From: Bryobacterales bacterium
GTDB taxonomy: Bacteria > Acidobacteriota > Terriglobia > Bryobacterales > Bryobacteraceae
Assembly: GCA_016713735.1 (NCBI GenBank)
Contig: JADJOP010000015.1
Location: 144,625 to 208,624 of the forward strand
Length of the DNA stretch: 64,000 nucleotides
Reading direction: 5' to 3'
Under the pieces are notes generated by a model, which was not told the DNA's origin, searched no databases, and was given only the letters and a program-made list of their open reading frames with translations. The translations under genes and the position numbers were made by a program. Below, piece after piece: positions 55,094 through 64,000 of this stretch. Positions within the stretch are counted from its first letter, which is position 1; every line of letters begins with the position of its first letter.

Positions 55094-55097
<4 letters not shown>
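54612..55097 (-). CDS. YkgJ-family zinc/iron-chelating domain protein
   Basis: 161 residues from GTG 55097, which overlaps the leuS stop (GTGA, 55094-55097). It carries the family's cysteine pattern CRKGCDHCCRHL early, then VCPLLDPATGACLVYEQRPVACRTYG with further cysteines, and LYCG. The YkgJ family is thought to bind a metal or iron-sulfur cluster; its role is unknown. It is translationally coupled to leuS. The longer frame to 55364 would overlap leuS and is not credible. Confidence 0.8.
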
Positions 55098-57556
<2,459 letters not shown>

Positions 57557-57623
57557 GGGATTCTCTTAGTTTAGTGTGTTTGCCCGCTCCGCCCGCCGCC
57601 CCCGCGCCCCCTACAATAAAACA

Positions 57624-58547
57624 GTGGCCACCCAACCACCGTCCCAGCCGGACCCGCTGAGTTCCGCCCAGGCAGGCCGCCTCGCCCTCGGCATCCGCAC
57701 CACCCTCGCCGGCGCCGCCGTCAACATCACCCTCGCCATTGCCAAGGCCATCACCGGCATCCTCGGCCACTCCTTCGCCCTTGTCGCCGACGCCGTCGAG
57801 TCGCTCACTGACGTCATCGGCTCCCTCGTCATCCTCGGCGGCCTCGCCTACTCGCTCCGCCCCGCTGACCGCAACCACCCCTACGGCCACGGCAAAGCCG
57901 AACCCCTCGCCGCCGCCCTCGTCGCTGGAGGCATGGTCGGCGCCGCCGCCGCCATCGCCTGGGGAGCCTGGCGCGAAATTCAAAACCCCCACTTCCTCCC
58001 CGAAAGCTACACCCTGTGGGTCCTCGCAATCGTCGTCATCGTCAAGGAAGGAATGTCGCGCTATGTCCTGCGCCAAAATCAGGAGGTCGGCAGCGCCGCT
58101 ATTAAGACCGACGCCTGGCACCACCGCAGCGACGCCATCACCTCCGGCCTCGCCTTCATCGGCATCAGCGTCGCCCTCATCGGCGGCAAAGGCTATGAGG
58201 CCGCCGACGATTGGGCCGCCCTCGGCGCCGCCCTCATCATCCTCTTCAACGCCGCCATCCTCCTCCGCGAAGCCCTCGCCGAACTCACCGACGAGGAAAC
58301 CGCCACCCCCCTGATCAACGGTTGGGAACAGGTTGCCCTCACCGTCGAAGGCGTCGCCAGTATCGAGAAAATGCACGTCCGCAAAATGGGCACCAGCTAC
58401 TACATCGACATGCACCTCGAAGTCGACGGCGCCCTCACCGTCCGCCGCGGCCACGAAATCGCCCACGCCGTCAAGGACGCCATCCGCGCCGCCGACACCC
58501 GCGTCGAAGATGTCCTCGTCCACGTCGAACCCGTCCGCGGCACCTGA
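57624..58547 (+). CDS. Cation diffusion facilitator family transporter
   Basis: 307 residues from GTG 57624. Six membrane helices with the CDF metal-site motifs: DAVESLTDVIGS (TM2), HPYGHGKAE (cytoplasmic loop) and DAWHHRSDAITS (TM5, HxxxD-type site), then a C-terminal cytoplasmic ferredoxin-like domain (SYYIDMHLEVDGALTVRRGH). It should export a divalent cation such as Zn2+, Fe2+ or Mn2+ in exchange for protons; specificity cannot be fixed, though DD/HD-like ligands fit Fe/Zn/Mn members. TACAAT lies 6 nt before the GTG. A longer GTG at 57576 is less likely. Confidence 0.92.
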   Translation: MATQPPSQPDPLSSAQAGRLALGIRTTLAGAAVNITLAIAKAITGILGHSFALVADAVESLTDVIGSLVILGGLAYSLRPADRNHPYGHGKAEPLAAALVAGGMVGAAAAIAWGAWREIQNPHFLPESYTLWVLAIVVIVKEGMSRYVLRQNQEVGSAAIKTDAWHHRSDAITSGLAFIGISVALIGGKGYEAADDWAALGAALIILFNAAILLREALAELTDEETATPLINGWEQVALTVEGVASIEKMHVRKMGTSYYIDMHLEVDGALTVRRGHEIAHAVKDAIRAADTRVEDVLVHVEPVRGT

Positions 58548-58616
58548 GCCCTACCCCTCGCCAATCTCCCAAGCCCCGCCGGGCCCCATCGCGCGATACT
58601 AACCCTGAGACCCTTC

Positions 58617-59051
58617 ATGTCCCAACAAAACTACGACAACCACGCCCGCTTGGATACCGGCTACCACCGCATCCTCTTCCCCATCCTCCTGCTCACCTTC
58701 ATCGGCTCCTGCGTCAACCTCTATAACTCCCTTGGCGATCACCAGCGCCTTTACAGCGCCTCGCTCATCACCGTCATCACCATGTCGCTCGTCGCCGTCG
58801 CCCTCTACGCCCGCATCTTCGCCCTCAAAGCGCAGGACCGCGCCATTCGCGCCGAGGAAAACCTCCGCCACTTCGTCCTCACCGGCAAACTCCTCGATGC
58901 CCGCCTCACCACCCGCCAGATCGTCGCCCTCCGCTTCGCCCCCGACGCCGAATTCGTCGAACTGGCAGCCAAAGCCGCCACGTCCGCCCTCGACTCCAAA
59001 ACCATCAAACAGTCCATCAAACAATGGAAGGCCGACGATTACCGCGTGTAG
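58617..59051 (+). CDS. DUF6526-like membrane protein
   Basis: 144 residues. The N-terminus SQQNYDNHARLDTGYHRILF and two membrane helices (LFPILLLTFIGSCVNLYNSL, LITVITMSLVAVALYARIFA) precede a charged helical tail (KAQDRAIRAEENLRHFVLTG, DSKTIKQSIKQWKADDYRV). This matches my recollection of the DUF6526 family, whose function is unknown. It follows the cation transporter by 69 bp and converges on the serine hydrolase, 13 bp away. Confidence 0.7.
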   Translation: MSQQNYDNHARLDTGYHRILFPILLLTFIGSCVNLYNSLGDHQRLYSASLITVITMSLVAVALYARIFALKAQDRAIRAEENLRHFVLTGKLLDARLTTRQIVALRFAPDAEFVELAAKAATSALDSKTIKQSIKQWKADDYRV

Positions 59052-59064
59052 TTCCGCGCCCCGC

Positions 59065-60132
59065 TCACCGCCCCTCCACCACGTCCAGAATCGCCGACGC
59101 CAGCGGCGCCGCGCCCACCTGGTCCATGTTCGCCATCACGACGACCACCGTCCCCGTGGCCGTATTCATGAGCAGCATCGTAGAGCAGCCCTGCTGCCCG
59201 CCGCTGTGGCCCACCACCCTCTGCCCGCCCCGCTCCTGAATCACCCAGCCATAGCCGTAGCTCGACACGCGCCCGTCCTTCAAACGCTGCGGCGCCCACA
59301 TCGTCTCCAGCGTCGCCGGCTTCACCAACACGCCCCCGCGCACCGCCAGCGCAAACCGCGCCATATCGCCCGCCGACGCAATCATCCCCCCGCCCGGAAT
59401 CTTGTTCGATGTATCGGTCAGCCCCGAGTTGTAAACCGTCCCGTTCTCGCGCTTGGAATAAAACCGCGTCCGGTGCGCAATGATCTCCCAGCGGTTATCA
59501 TCGCGCAGCGTCGTCAACCCCGCCGGCTCGCTGATGCGCCGCCGCACATACTCGTGAAACCGCTCCCCCGCCGCCGCCTGCACCGCCGCCCCCGCCAGGT
59601 TGTAGCCATACGTCGAATAGCTATACTTCGTCCCCGGCTCGGCCACCAGCGGATCGTTGCTGAAGATTCCCAACGCCTCGCCGACATCCGTGTAATGCGT
59701 CACCGTGTCCAGTTCCGCATTGTTGCCGTAGTGCCGGATGCCGCCCAAGTGCGCCAGCAGCAGCCCCGTCGTCACCGTCCCCTCGGGCTTCGTGGGAAAC
59801 GACGGCACATAGCGCTGCACCGGCGAATGCAAATCCAGCTTCCCCTGCTCCCAGAGCTGCATCGCCGCCACCGCCGTCACCGGCTTTGAAATCGAACCCA
59901 GCCGGTACACCGTCTGCGCTGTCGCCGGCACAAAGTTCTCCAGGTCCTGAAACCCGTAGCCCTGCTGCCACCGCAACTCGCCATTCACCGCCACCGCCAC
60001 CGACAGCCCTGGAATCGAATCCTTGGCCATCTGCGACGACACCAGCCGGTCAATGCGCGCCGTCAACTCCGGCGCAAGCTGGGCGCACACCGGCAGCGCG
60101 CCCAGGACAAACAAAACGGTTCTGCGCAGCAT
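59065..60132 (-). CDS. Secreted serine hydrolase (class C beta-lactamase family)
   Basis: 355 residues. Signal peptide (RTVLFVLGALPVCAQ), SISK catalytic tetrad near residue 79, YSTYGY (YxN position here YST) and a C-terminal HSGGQQG in place of KTG. Unlike the 15.3-kb enzyme it lacks the Solibacter C-terminal module. Such proteins are usually esterases or D-amino-acid peptidases rather than beta-lactamases. It starts 3 bp after the stop of the NIPSNAP gene and is probably the last gene of that operon. Confidence 0.9.
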   Translation of the reverse strand: MLRRTVLFVLGALPVCAQLAPELTARIDRLVSSQMAKDSIPGLSVAVAVNGELRWQQGYGFQDLENFVPATAQTVYRLGSISKPVTAVAAMQLWEQGKLDLHSPVQRYVPSFPTKPEGTVTTGLLLAHLGGIRHYGNNAELDTVTHYTDVGEALGIFSNDPLVAEPGTKYSYSTYGYNLAGAAVQAAAGERFHEYVRRRISEPAGLTTLRDDNRWEIIAHRTRFYSKRENGTVYNSGLTDTSNKIPGGGMIASAGDMARFALAVRGGVLVKPATLETMWAPQRLKDGRVSSYGYGWVIQERGGQRVVGHSGGQQGCSTMLLMNTATGTVVVVMANMDQVGAAPLASAILDVVEGR

Positions 60133-60135
60133 GAG

Positions 60136-60909
60136 TTACTTAATCGGTGAAAACGGCAGCGCCCGCAAAAACGTCGAGCTGATGTTCGACACCACCTCGG
60201 CGTCGCTCAACCCCGGCGTCCCCCGCAGCTTCACCCAATCCGGATCGCTCACAAACGCCGACCACGTCTTCTCGCGGTGCGCCAGGCTGTCGTAGCCCAG
60301 CATGTAGGTCAGGTTCGGCATGTCCGGCCCGTAGATCGTCTCGCCAAAGAACACCGGAGTCATCCCCACCTTGCGGAAGATGTCCACCTCGCCGTTGTCG
60401 AACATCCCCATCTTCTTGCCGAGCGATGCGAACGTGTTCGACTCATACGTGCGCAGCTCAAACACCCGCCCGCCTTCCTTGGCCTTCGGCGTCTCAATCT
60501 CCGGGAACCCCGCAAACCCCCGCAGCAGCCTCGACTCCACCCTCGTGAAGCCCAGCCCCGCCGCCGCGTTGAACTTCTCCAGCGCCTTCTGCAGCGCGCT
60601 ATCAGCGAACATCTTGCGCTTGGTCTCCTCCACCGCCGCCCACGACGGAAAGCCCATCAGCGTGGCCACGAACGGTCCCTTCGGCGCCACCAGTTGGCCG
60701 AAGTACCCATGGCCCTTCACGCCCGCTTTGTCGGCGGCCGCGGCCATCTCCTTCAGCAGCTCCGTTGTCCGCTGCATCTGTTGATCGGCCGAGTTCCGGC
60801 AGTAGTAATAGGTGAATTCCAGAATGTGTCGAGGTTTGGTTTGTGCTTGCATGGCAGTGGTTGCGAGTCCGGCGCCAGCCGTGGCGGCCATCGCGGTTCG
60901 GCGTGTCAT
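60136..60909 (-). CDS. NIPSNAP family protein with Tat-like signal
   Basis: 257 residues. The N-terminus has a twin-arginine-like start (TRRTAMAATAGAGLATTAMQ). Two ferredoxin-like halves follow, the second with the NIPSNAP hallmark RVFELRTYESNTFASLGKKM and GMTPVFFGETIYGPDMPNLT. Bacterial members often sit among secreted sugar or lipid enzymes; the function is unknown. It lies 27 bp after the regulator gene and 3 bp before the serine hydrolase, forming a minus-strand run from 61900 to 59065. Confidence 0.85.
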   Translation of the reverse strand: MTRRTAMAATAGAGLATTAMQAQTKPRHILEFTYYYCRNSADQQMQRTTELLKEMAAAADKAGVKGHGYFGQLVAPKGPFVATLMGFPSWAAVEETKRKMFADSALQKALEKFNAAAGLGFTRVESRLLRGFAGFPEIETPKAKEGGRVFELRTYESNTFASLGKKMGMFDNGEVDIFRKVGMTPVFFGETIYGPDMPNLTYMLGYDSLAHREKTWSAFVSDPDWVKLRGTPGLSDAEVVSNISSTFLRALPFSPIK

Positions 60910-60936
60910 GTTGGGAGATAGGCCTTCGCCGGGCCC

Positions 60937-61323
60937 TTAGCCGCCCCCTGGCCCCCGCCCCCTACCGGTCCCCTTCGTCGCCCGCAGGATCGACTCCATG
61001 TGCGCGACATACTTCTCCAGCGCCGCCCGCCCCTCCGGCGTCACCTTGTAATCCGTCCGCGGCACCCGCCCCGCAAACGACTTCGTGCACTCCACAAACC
61101 CCGCCTCTTCCAGTTTCCGCGCATGCACGCTCAGGTTGCCATCGGTCACCCCCAGCAGCGACTTCAGCTCATTGAAGGTCAGCGACTCGTTCACCGCCAG
61201 CGCGCTGATGATCCCCAGCCGCATCGGCTCATGAATCGTCCGGTCCAGCGCCGCCACCTTCTCGGCTTGTGCCTTGCCCTTCGGCATCGCATCCACGCGC
61301 GCCGCGTTTGTTCTAGCCACCAT
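60937..61323 (-). CDS. Winged-helix transcriptional regulator
   Basis: About 128 residues. A winged helix of the short HTH_27/MarR-like type (TIHEPMRLGIISALAVNESL, LKSLLGVTDGNLSVHARKLE) and a short wing-adjacent tail (RTDYKVTPEGRAALEKYV). The Gly/Arg-rich C-terminus is low complexity. ATG 61323 abuts AAGGAGGT, so the spacing is tight and the true start may be ATG 61287. Its start overlaps the upstream membrane-protein gene. Such pairs of small regulator and membrane protein are common in Acidobacteriota and usually autoregulate. Confidence 0.8.
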   Translation of the reverse strand: MVARTNAARVDAMPKGKAQAEKVAALDRTIHEPMRLGIISALAVNESLTFNELKSLLGVTDGNLSVHARKLEEAGFVECTKSFAGRVPRTDYKVTPEGRAALEKYVAHMESILRATKGTGRGRGPGGG

Positions 61324-61900
61324 ACCTCCTTGCGATTTGTGCCCCAATCACGATTTGCAGCCCGCCAAACCCGCCCGCCAGCCACGCATCGGCCATAACC
61401 GGCGGCGTGAACAGCGCCCCCGCGCCCATAACCAGAAACAGCGCGCCCAACAGTTGAATGATGCGGATCGAATGCGCCCCGCCCGCCAGCACGCCCGCGC
61501 CATACAGCAGCAGCCACATGCCCGCCAGATGCGCCCGGTTCCCCGCCGGCAGCAGCGCCACCGTCAGCAGCACGCCCGCAATCACCGCCGGAACAAAACT
61601 CAAAATGAACTTCCGCCCTGGCGCAGTCAACAGCGGAGTCCCCGCCGCGCTCGCCTTGGCATTCATCATCACCACCCCGATCAGCGAAGCCCCCACCGCC
61701 GCCGCAACCCACACGCCAAGCCACCGCCCCAACTCCACCTGCCCGTGCGCCAACCACGCCGCCGCCAGCGCAATCGCCCCCATCACCATCCCGCCCTTGC
61801 CCGGCACCGCCGTAAACGACCCCGCGCGCTCCATCGTGCTGCGGATATACCGCAGGTTGTCCATCGCGCGATCATGAATGGCAACAGGCGGCTCAGCCAC
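61313..61900 (-). CDS. Small polytopic membrane protein
   Basis: 195 residues with about six hydrophobic helices (MVMGAIALAAAWLAHG, GVWVAAAVGASLIGVVMMNA, FILSFVPAVIAGVLLTVALL, LAGMWLLLYGAGVLAGGAHS, LLGALFLVMGAGALFTPPVM). No family recognised. GTG 61900 has GGAGG at good spacing. Upstream, the stretch 61919-61938 holds repeated GTACGG, which could be a regulator site. It is translated just before the winged-helix regulator, overlapping it by 11 bp, and may be its sensing partner. Confidence 0.75.
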   Translation of the reverse strand: MAEPPVAIHDRAMDNLRYIRSTMERAGSFTAVPGKGGMVMGAIALAAAWLAHGQVELGRWLGVWVAAAVGASLIGVVMMNAKASAAGTPLLTAPGRKFILSFVPAVIAGVLLTVALLPAGNRAHLAGMWLLLYGAGVLAGGAHSIRIIQLLGALFLVMGAGALFTPPVMADAWLAGGFGGLQIVIGAQIARRYGG

Positions 61901-61915
61901 AATACCTCCAGCCTA

Positions 61916-62580
61916 CCGTACCCACCCCGTACGGGCAAGTGCTTTGCAGGGCGAAGCCGGTGGGGTAAGGTGCGGCCTGCCAGCGCAAGACTTCTTCGCC
62001 CGCCCGCCGCGCCTTGAGCTTCTGATTGATCCCGGCCAACGCCCTTGCATACTGCCTCGGGTTCGCCTCCGCCGACCCCGGAAACGCCGCCTTGCCTCCC
62101 GCCGAAGCACCTCCACCGACCCCTCCCAGACAGATGCCAGGCGTACTTCCGTTCCCCGTGGCGCGGAATCGCCGAGTCGTAACTCCGGCAGGATCTCGGG
62201 CTGCCGGGCGAGGACTTAAGGATGCTAGCGCTGTCGCCTAGTGGAGTTCCCGTTTCATATGTTCTCCACTTCCTGCTCTTGTGGCCCCGATCTGGCGCTG
62301 ATGATTCTCAGCGGTCTACTTCCAGCGATCCACAGATATCACCGCGAGCAGCGCCTGTCGCTTCGATTCGAAAAGTCCCAGGTGGGACGTCTTGGACGAA
62401 TGGCTCCTCATCCGCGGATATGCCGCCTGAATCCGGAGGTGATCGGCCAAGGTCAATCGCCCAAACACTCCGACGCCGCGTTCTGCCTCAATCGGAGCCA
62501 GATCCTCCTGGGCAAACCTTCGCTGAGTGACTTAGACAAGACCTTCCTCACCATCGGCAGGGCAGTCATCACATCGGTTC
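61916..62580. other. Non-coding or degraded region
   Basis: About 660 bp with no convincing gene. GC drops after 62200 and several frames carry stops. A minus-strand frame downstream of HicB starting at 62585 (MTALPMVRKVLSKSLSEG) superficially resembles the start of a HicA toxin but loses that pattern within 20 residues. It could be the decayed partner of HicB or an eroded gene of unknown origin. Confidence 0.4.
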
Positions 62581-62793
62581 CTAGGCCAGCCGGACTGCCG
62601 CCGCGACCTCCCCATGAACCAGGCAATCCGCCGCCACACGCAACGCCAGCGACCGCACGTTCGCAATCGCCTCTTCGCGAGTGTCGCCATACGCCATTAC
62701 ACCCGGCATCGCTTCGATATCCGCCCACCAGCGCCCATCATCCTCGCGGCCCACCGTGATCGGAATCGACTCTACTGGATCAACCACGCTCAC
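62581..62793 (-). CDS. HicB-like antitoxin family protein
   Basis: 70 residues. The short HicB fold is clear: ITVGREDDGRWWADIEAMPG, then VMAYGDTREEAIANVRSLAL, the usual RNase-H-like fragment. It starts at GTG 62793. No intact HicA toxin is adjacent on either side, so it is either an orphan antitoxin or a remnant of a broken pair. Confidence 0.75.
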   Translation of the reverse strand: MSVVDPVESIPITVGREDDGRWWADIEAMPGVMAYGDTREEAIANVRSLALRVAADCLVHGEVAAAVRLA

Positions 62794-62857
62794 CTCTCAC
62801 CCTCCCGCCGCCACCGCAACCCAGCGACCCATCTCCGCCCCCGCCAGCCGGGGCAGC

Positions 62858-63116
62858 TTAGGCACGAATCAGATCTTCCAGCTCCAGGTCCATCCTCCAG
62901 AAGCCCACTCGGAGGAATTCAACCGGCTCACCTCGCTCTCCTCCACCCCCAAGCCGCTCCACCCGTAACTGCCCCGCCAACTCCTTGCCCACGATCGGCA
63001 ATTGCCTCATCCGCCCATCTCACCTTCCCCATAAGCCGGACATCTCCGGCACGCGGCGCCGTGAAGCCGACCTTCCTCCAGGTCCGGAATCGAAGCTCGA
63101 CCGTGAGACCTCGCAT
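62858..63116 (-). pseudogene. Broken small gene, family unknown
   Basis: ATG 63116 has TAGAAT ending 6 nt upstream, the same promoter arrangement as real genes here. The frame gives GLTVELRFRTWRKVGFTAPR and DVRLMGKVRWADEAIADRG, then stops at 62928; neighbouring frames continue with KELAGQLRVERLGVEESE and GEPVEFLRVGFWRMDLELED to a TAA at 62858. It seems to be one protein of about 85 residues with two shifts. I cannot name it. It lies just upstream of the HicB remnant. Confidence 0.35.
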
Positions 63117-63128
63117 AGCCCCATTCTA

Positions 63129-63447
63129 TCCCCGCAAGCAAAACCACCAGTCACACCCCCAACGAAAAAACATCTCCCCCATTCCCAATCACCTACCGCC
63201 GCTCCCCGCGCCACCAACAAGCGCCCCAACGCCCACCTTTCCGCCCCGCATGGCTCCCCGCGCCGCCCCCCACCGCCCCGCCCCGCGCAGCACCCCCTGC
63301 CCCGCCTAGGCCCTATTTTTGACAAAACGAACCCAATCTTCTATTGCAAACAAACGACTTGCCGATTTCGCCCTCCCGGCAAAGCCAACAGCCGCCGGGC
63401 CCGCCGCCCCCACGCGGCGGACCCACTGGCGAAACTCCTCGCCCCGG
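63129..63447. other. Intergenic region with an AT-rich island
   Basis: Mostly Pro/Ala-coding-like C-rich sequence with no gene. At 63315-63360 an AT-rich island contains TTGACA (63319-63324), 17 nt, then TATTGC on the plus strand, a plausible promoter, but no plus-strand gene follows. Translated, it reads FDKTNPIF, a peptide I recall from short dispersed repeats in related genomes (unverified). A weak hairpin CCGCCG/CGGCGG (63402-63421) lies after the mannonate dehydratase-like gene. Confidence 0.35.
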
Positions 63448-64000
63448 CTACCCCTCGTTCTGCACAGCCTGAATCAGGCCCTTGATGTAGCCATACGCAA
63501 ACGAAAACGCCTGGTTGCCGCCCGGATCGTCCGGATGCGACGGCATGTGGTCCGGCATCATCATGTACGGGTAGCCCACTTCCTTGTAGACCTTCATGGC
63601 CTTGTAGAAGTTGATATCGCCCTCATCCGGATAGGTCTCGACAAACTTATCCCGCTTGCCGCGGATGTTGCGGAAGTGCACATTGAAGATCTTCTTGCGC
63701 GACCCAAAGTAGCGGATCACATCAAAGATCTCCTTGCCCGGGTCCTGCAGCATCTCCGTCACCGTGCCCTGGCAGAAGTTCAGGCCATGGTACGGGCTCT
63801 CCTGGATCGAAATGAACTTCTTCAACCCCTCTACCGTGCCGATCACGCGGTCCACGCCGCGGAAGCCCGTCGGCGGCACACCCGGATCATGCGGATGGCA
63901 GGCCATGCGGACCTTGTACTCATTGGCCACCGGAATCACACGGTTCAGGAAGTAGGTAATCCGCTCCCACATCGCCGGGCCCATCGACGGACCGGCCTCG
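63448..64000 (-). CDS. Mannonate dehydratase (UxuA-like), 5' truncated by the window
   Basis: The visible 184 residues are the C-terminal half of a UxuA-like TIM barrel: VRMACHPHDPGVPP, GFRGVDRVIGTVEGLKKFIS, SPYHGLNFCQGTVTEM, VHFRNIRGKRDKFVETYPDE and YMMMPDHMPSHPDD, including the His/Cys/Asp metal-site residues. The frame is open beyond position 64000. Mannonate dehydratase converts D-mannonate to 2-keto-3-deoxygluconate in hexuronate catabolism. Some acidobacterial UxuA-like proteins may act on other sugar acids. Confidence 0.88.
   Translation of the reverse strand, partial: EAGPSMGPAMWERITYFLNRVIPVANEYKVRMACHPHDPGVPPTGFRGVDRVIGTVEGLKKFISIQESPYHGLNFCQGTVTEMLQDPGKEIFDVIRYFGSRKKIFNVHFRNIRGKRDKFVETYPDEGDINFYKAMKVYKEVGYPYMMMPDHMPSHPDDPGGNQAFSFAYGYIKGLIQAVQNEG

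Noticed and set aside
59065..60132. True beta-lactamase giving antibiotic resistance
   Set aside because: The class C fold has SxxK but a non-canonical YST and HSGG in place of YxN and KTG; such secreted acidobacterial proteins are usually esterases or peptidases.

Overview
This GC-rich window looks like a chromosomal piece of an Acidobacteriota bacterium of the Solibacter/Bryobacter type. The best clue is the C-terminal domain typical of Solibacter secreted proteins (TIGR03437-like), present in two genes (15.3-17.2 kb and 48.9-50.5 kb). The gene mix fits: PQQ propeller enzymes, Gfo/Idh/MocA oxidoreductases, GH57 and GH88 glycosidases, NIPSNAP, SPFH and many secreted proteins. No rRNA, tRNA, CRISPR, prophage or intact insertion sequence was recognised.

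Layout. 0-4.2 kb: a truncated large membrane protein with an internal duplication, then a YihY protein. 4.2-8.9 kb: a LytS/LytTR two-component pair, DUF1761, and a quinoprotein dehydrogenase with its dihaem cytochrome. 8.9-20.4 kb: uvrB, a DUF2520-like gene, a flavoprotein with a C-terminal trihaem tail, a CDGSH protein back to back with a secreted protein, a serine hydrolase, a NarL-type two-component pair and a GH88 hydrolase. 20.4-23.7 kb: a frameshifted hybrid kinase, a 0.2-kb inverted-repeat element and a HExxH protein. 23.8-32.7 kb: a sugar oxidoreductase, a TIMP-like secreted protein, infC, a bactofilin-like protein, NfeD-SPFH, dCMP deaminase and several small genes. 32.8-47.5 kb: GH57, class V aminotransferase, PVA-dehydrogenase-like, S9 peptidase, hybrid kinase, a four-gene minus-strand operon (isopropylmalate/tartrate-type dehydrogenase, amidohydrolase, TIM-barrel isomerase, Gfo/Idh), bicupin and K+ channel. 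Every gene in this stretch carries frameshifts or in-frame stops, while nearly all genes outside it are intact. 47.5-64 kb: quinone-oxidoreductase-like gene, monooxygenase-like gene, secreted Solibacter protein, response regulator, an ArsR-SRPBCC operon, leuS, a cation efflux transporter, a second serine hydrolase, NIPSNAP, a regulator with a membrane partner, a HicB remnant and a truncated mannonate dehydratase.

Themes. (1) At least fourteen genes have a TANNNT hexamer 5-9 nt before the start codon, implying frequent leaderless transcription. (2) Co-transcribed genes often overlap by a 4-nt GTGA or ATGA. (3) The many breaks at 33-47 kb look more like sequence error or local poor assembly than decay, because each protein can be rebuilt across frames with its catalytic motifs. 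(4) The clearest unexplained non-coding structure is the inverted-repeat element at 22.84-23.04 kb, which supplies the stop codon of its neighbour. I did not find a convincing new defence or biosynthetic system.
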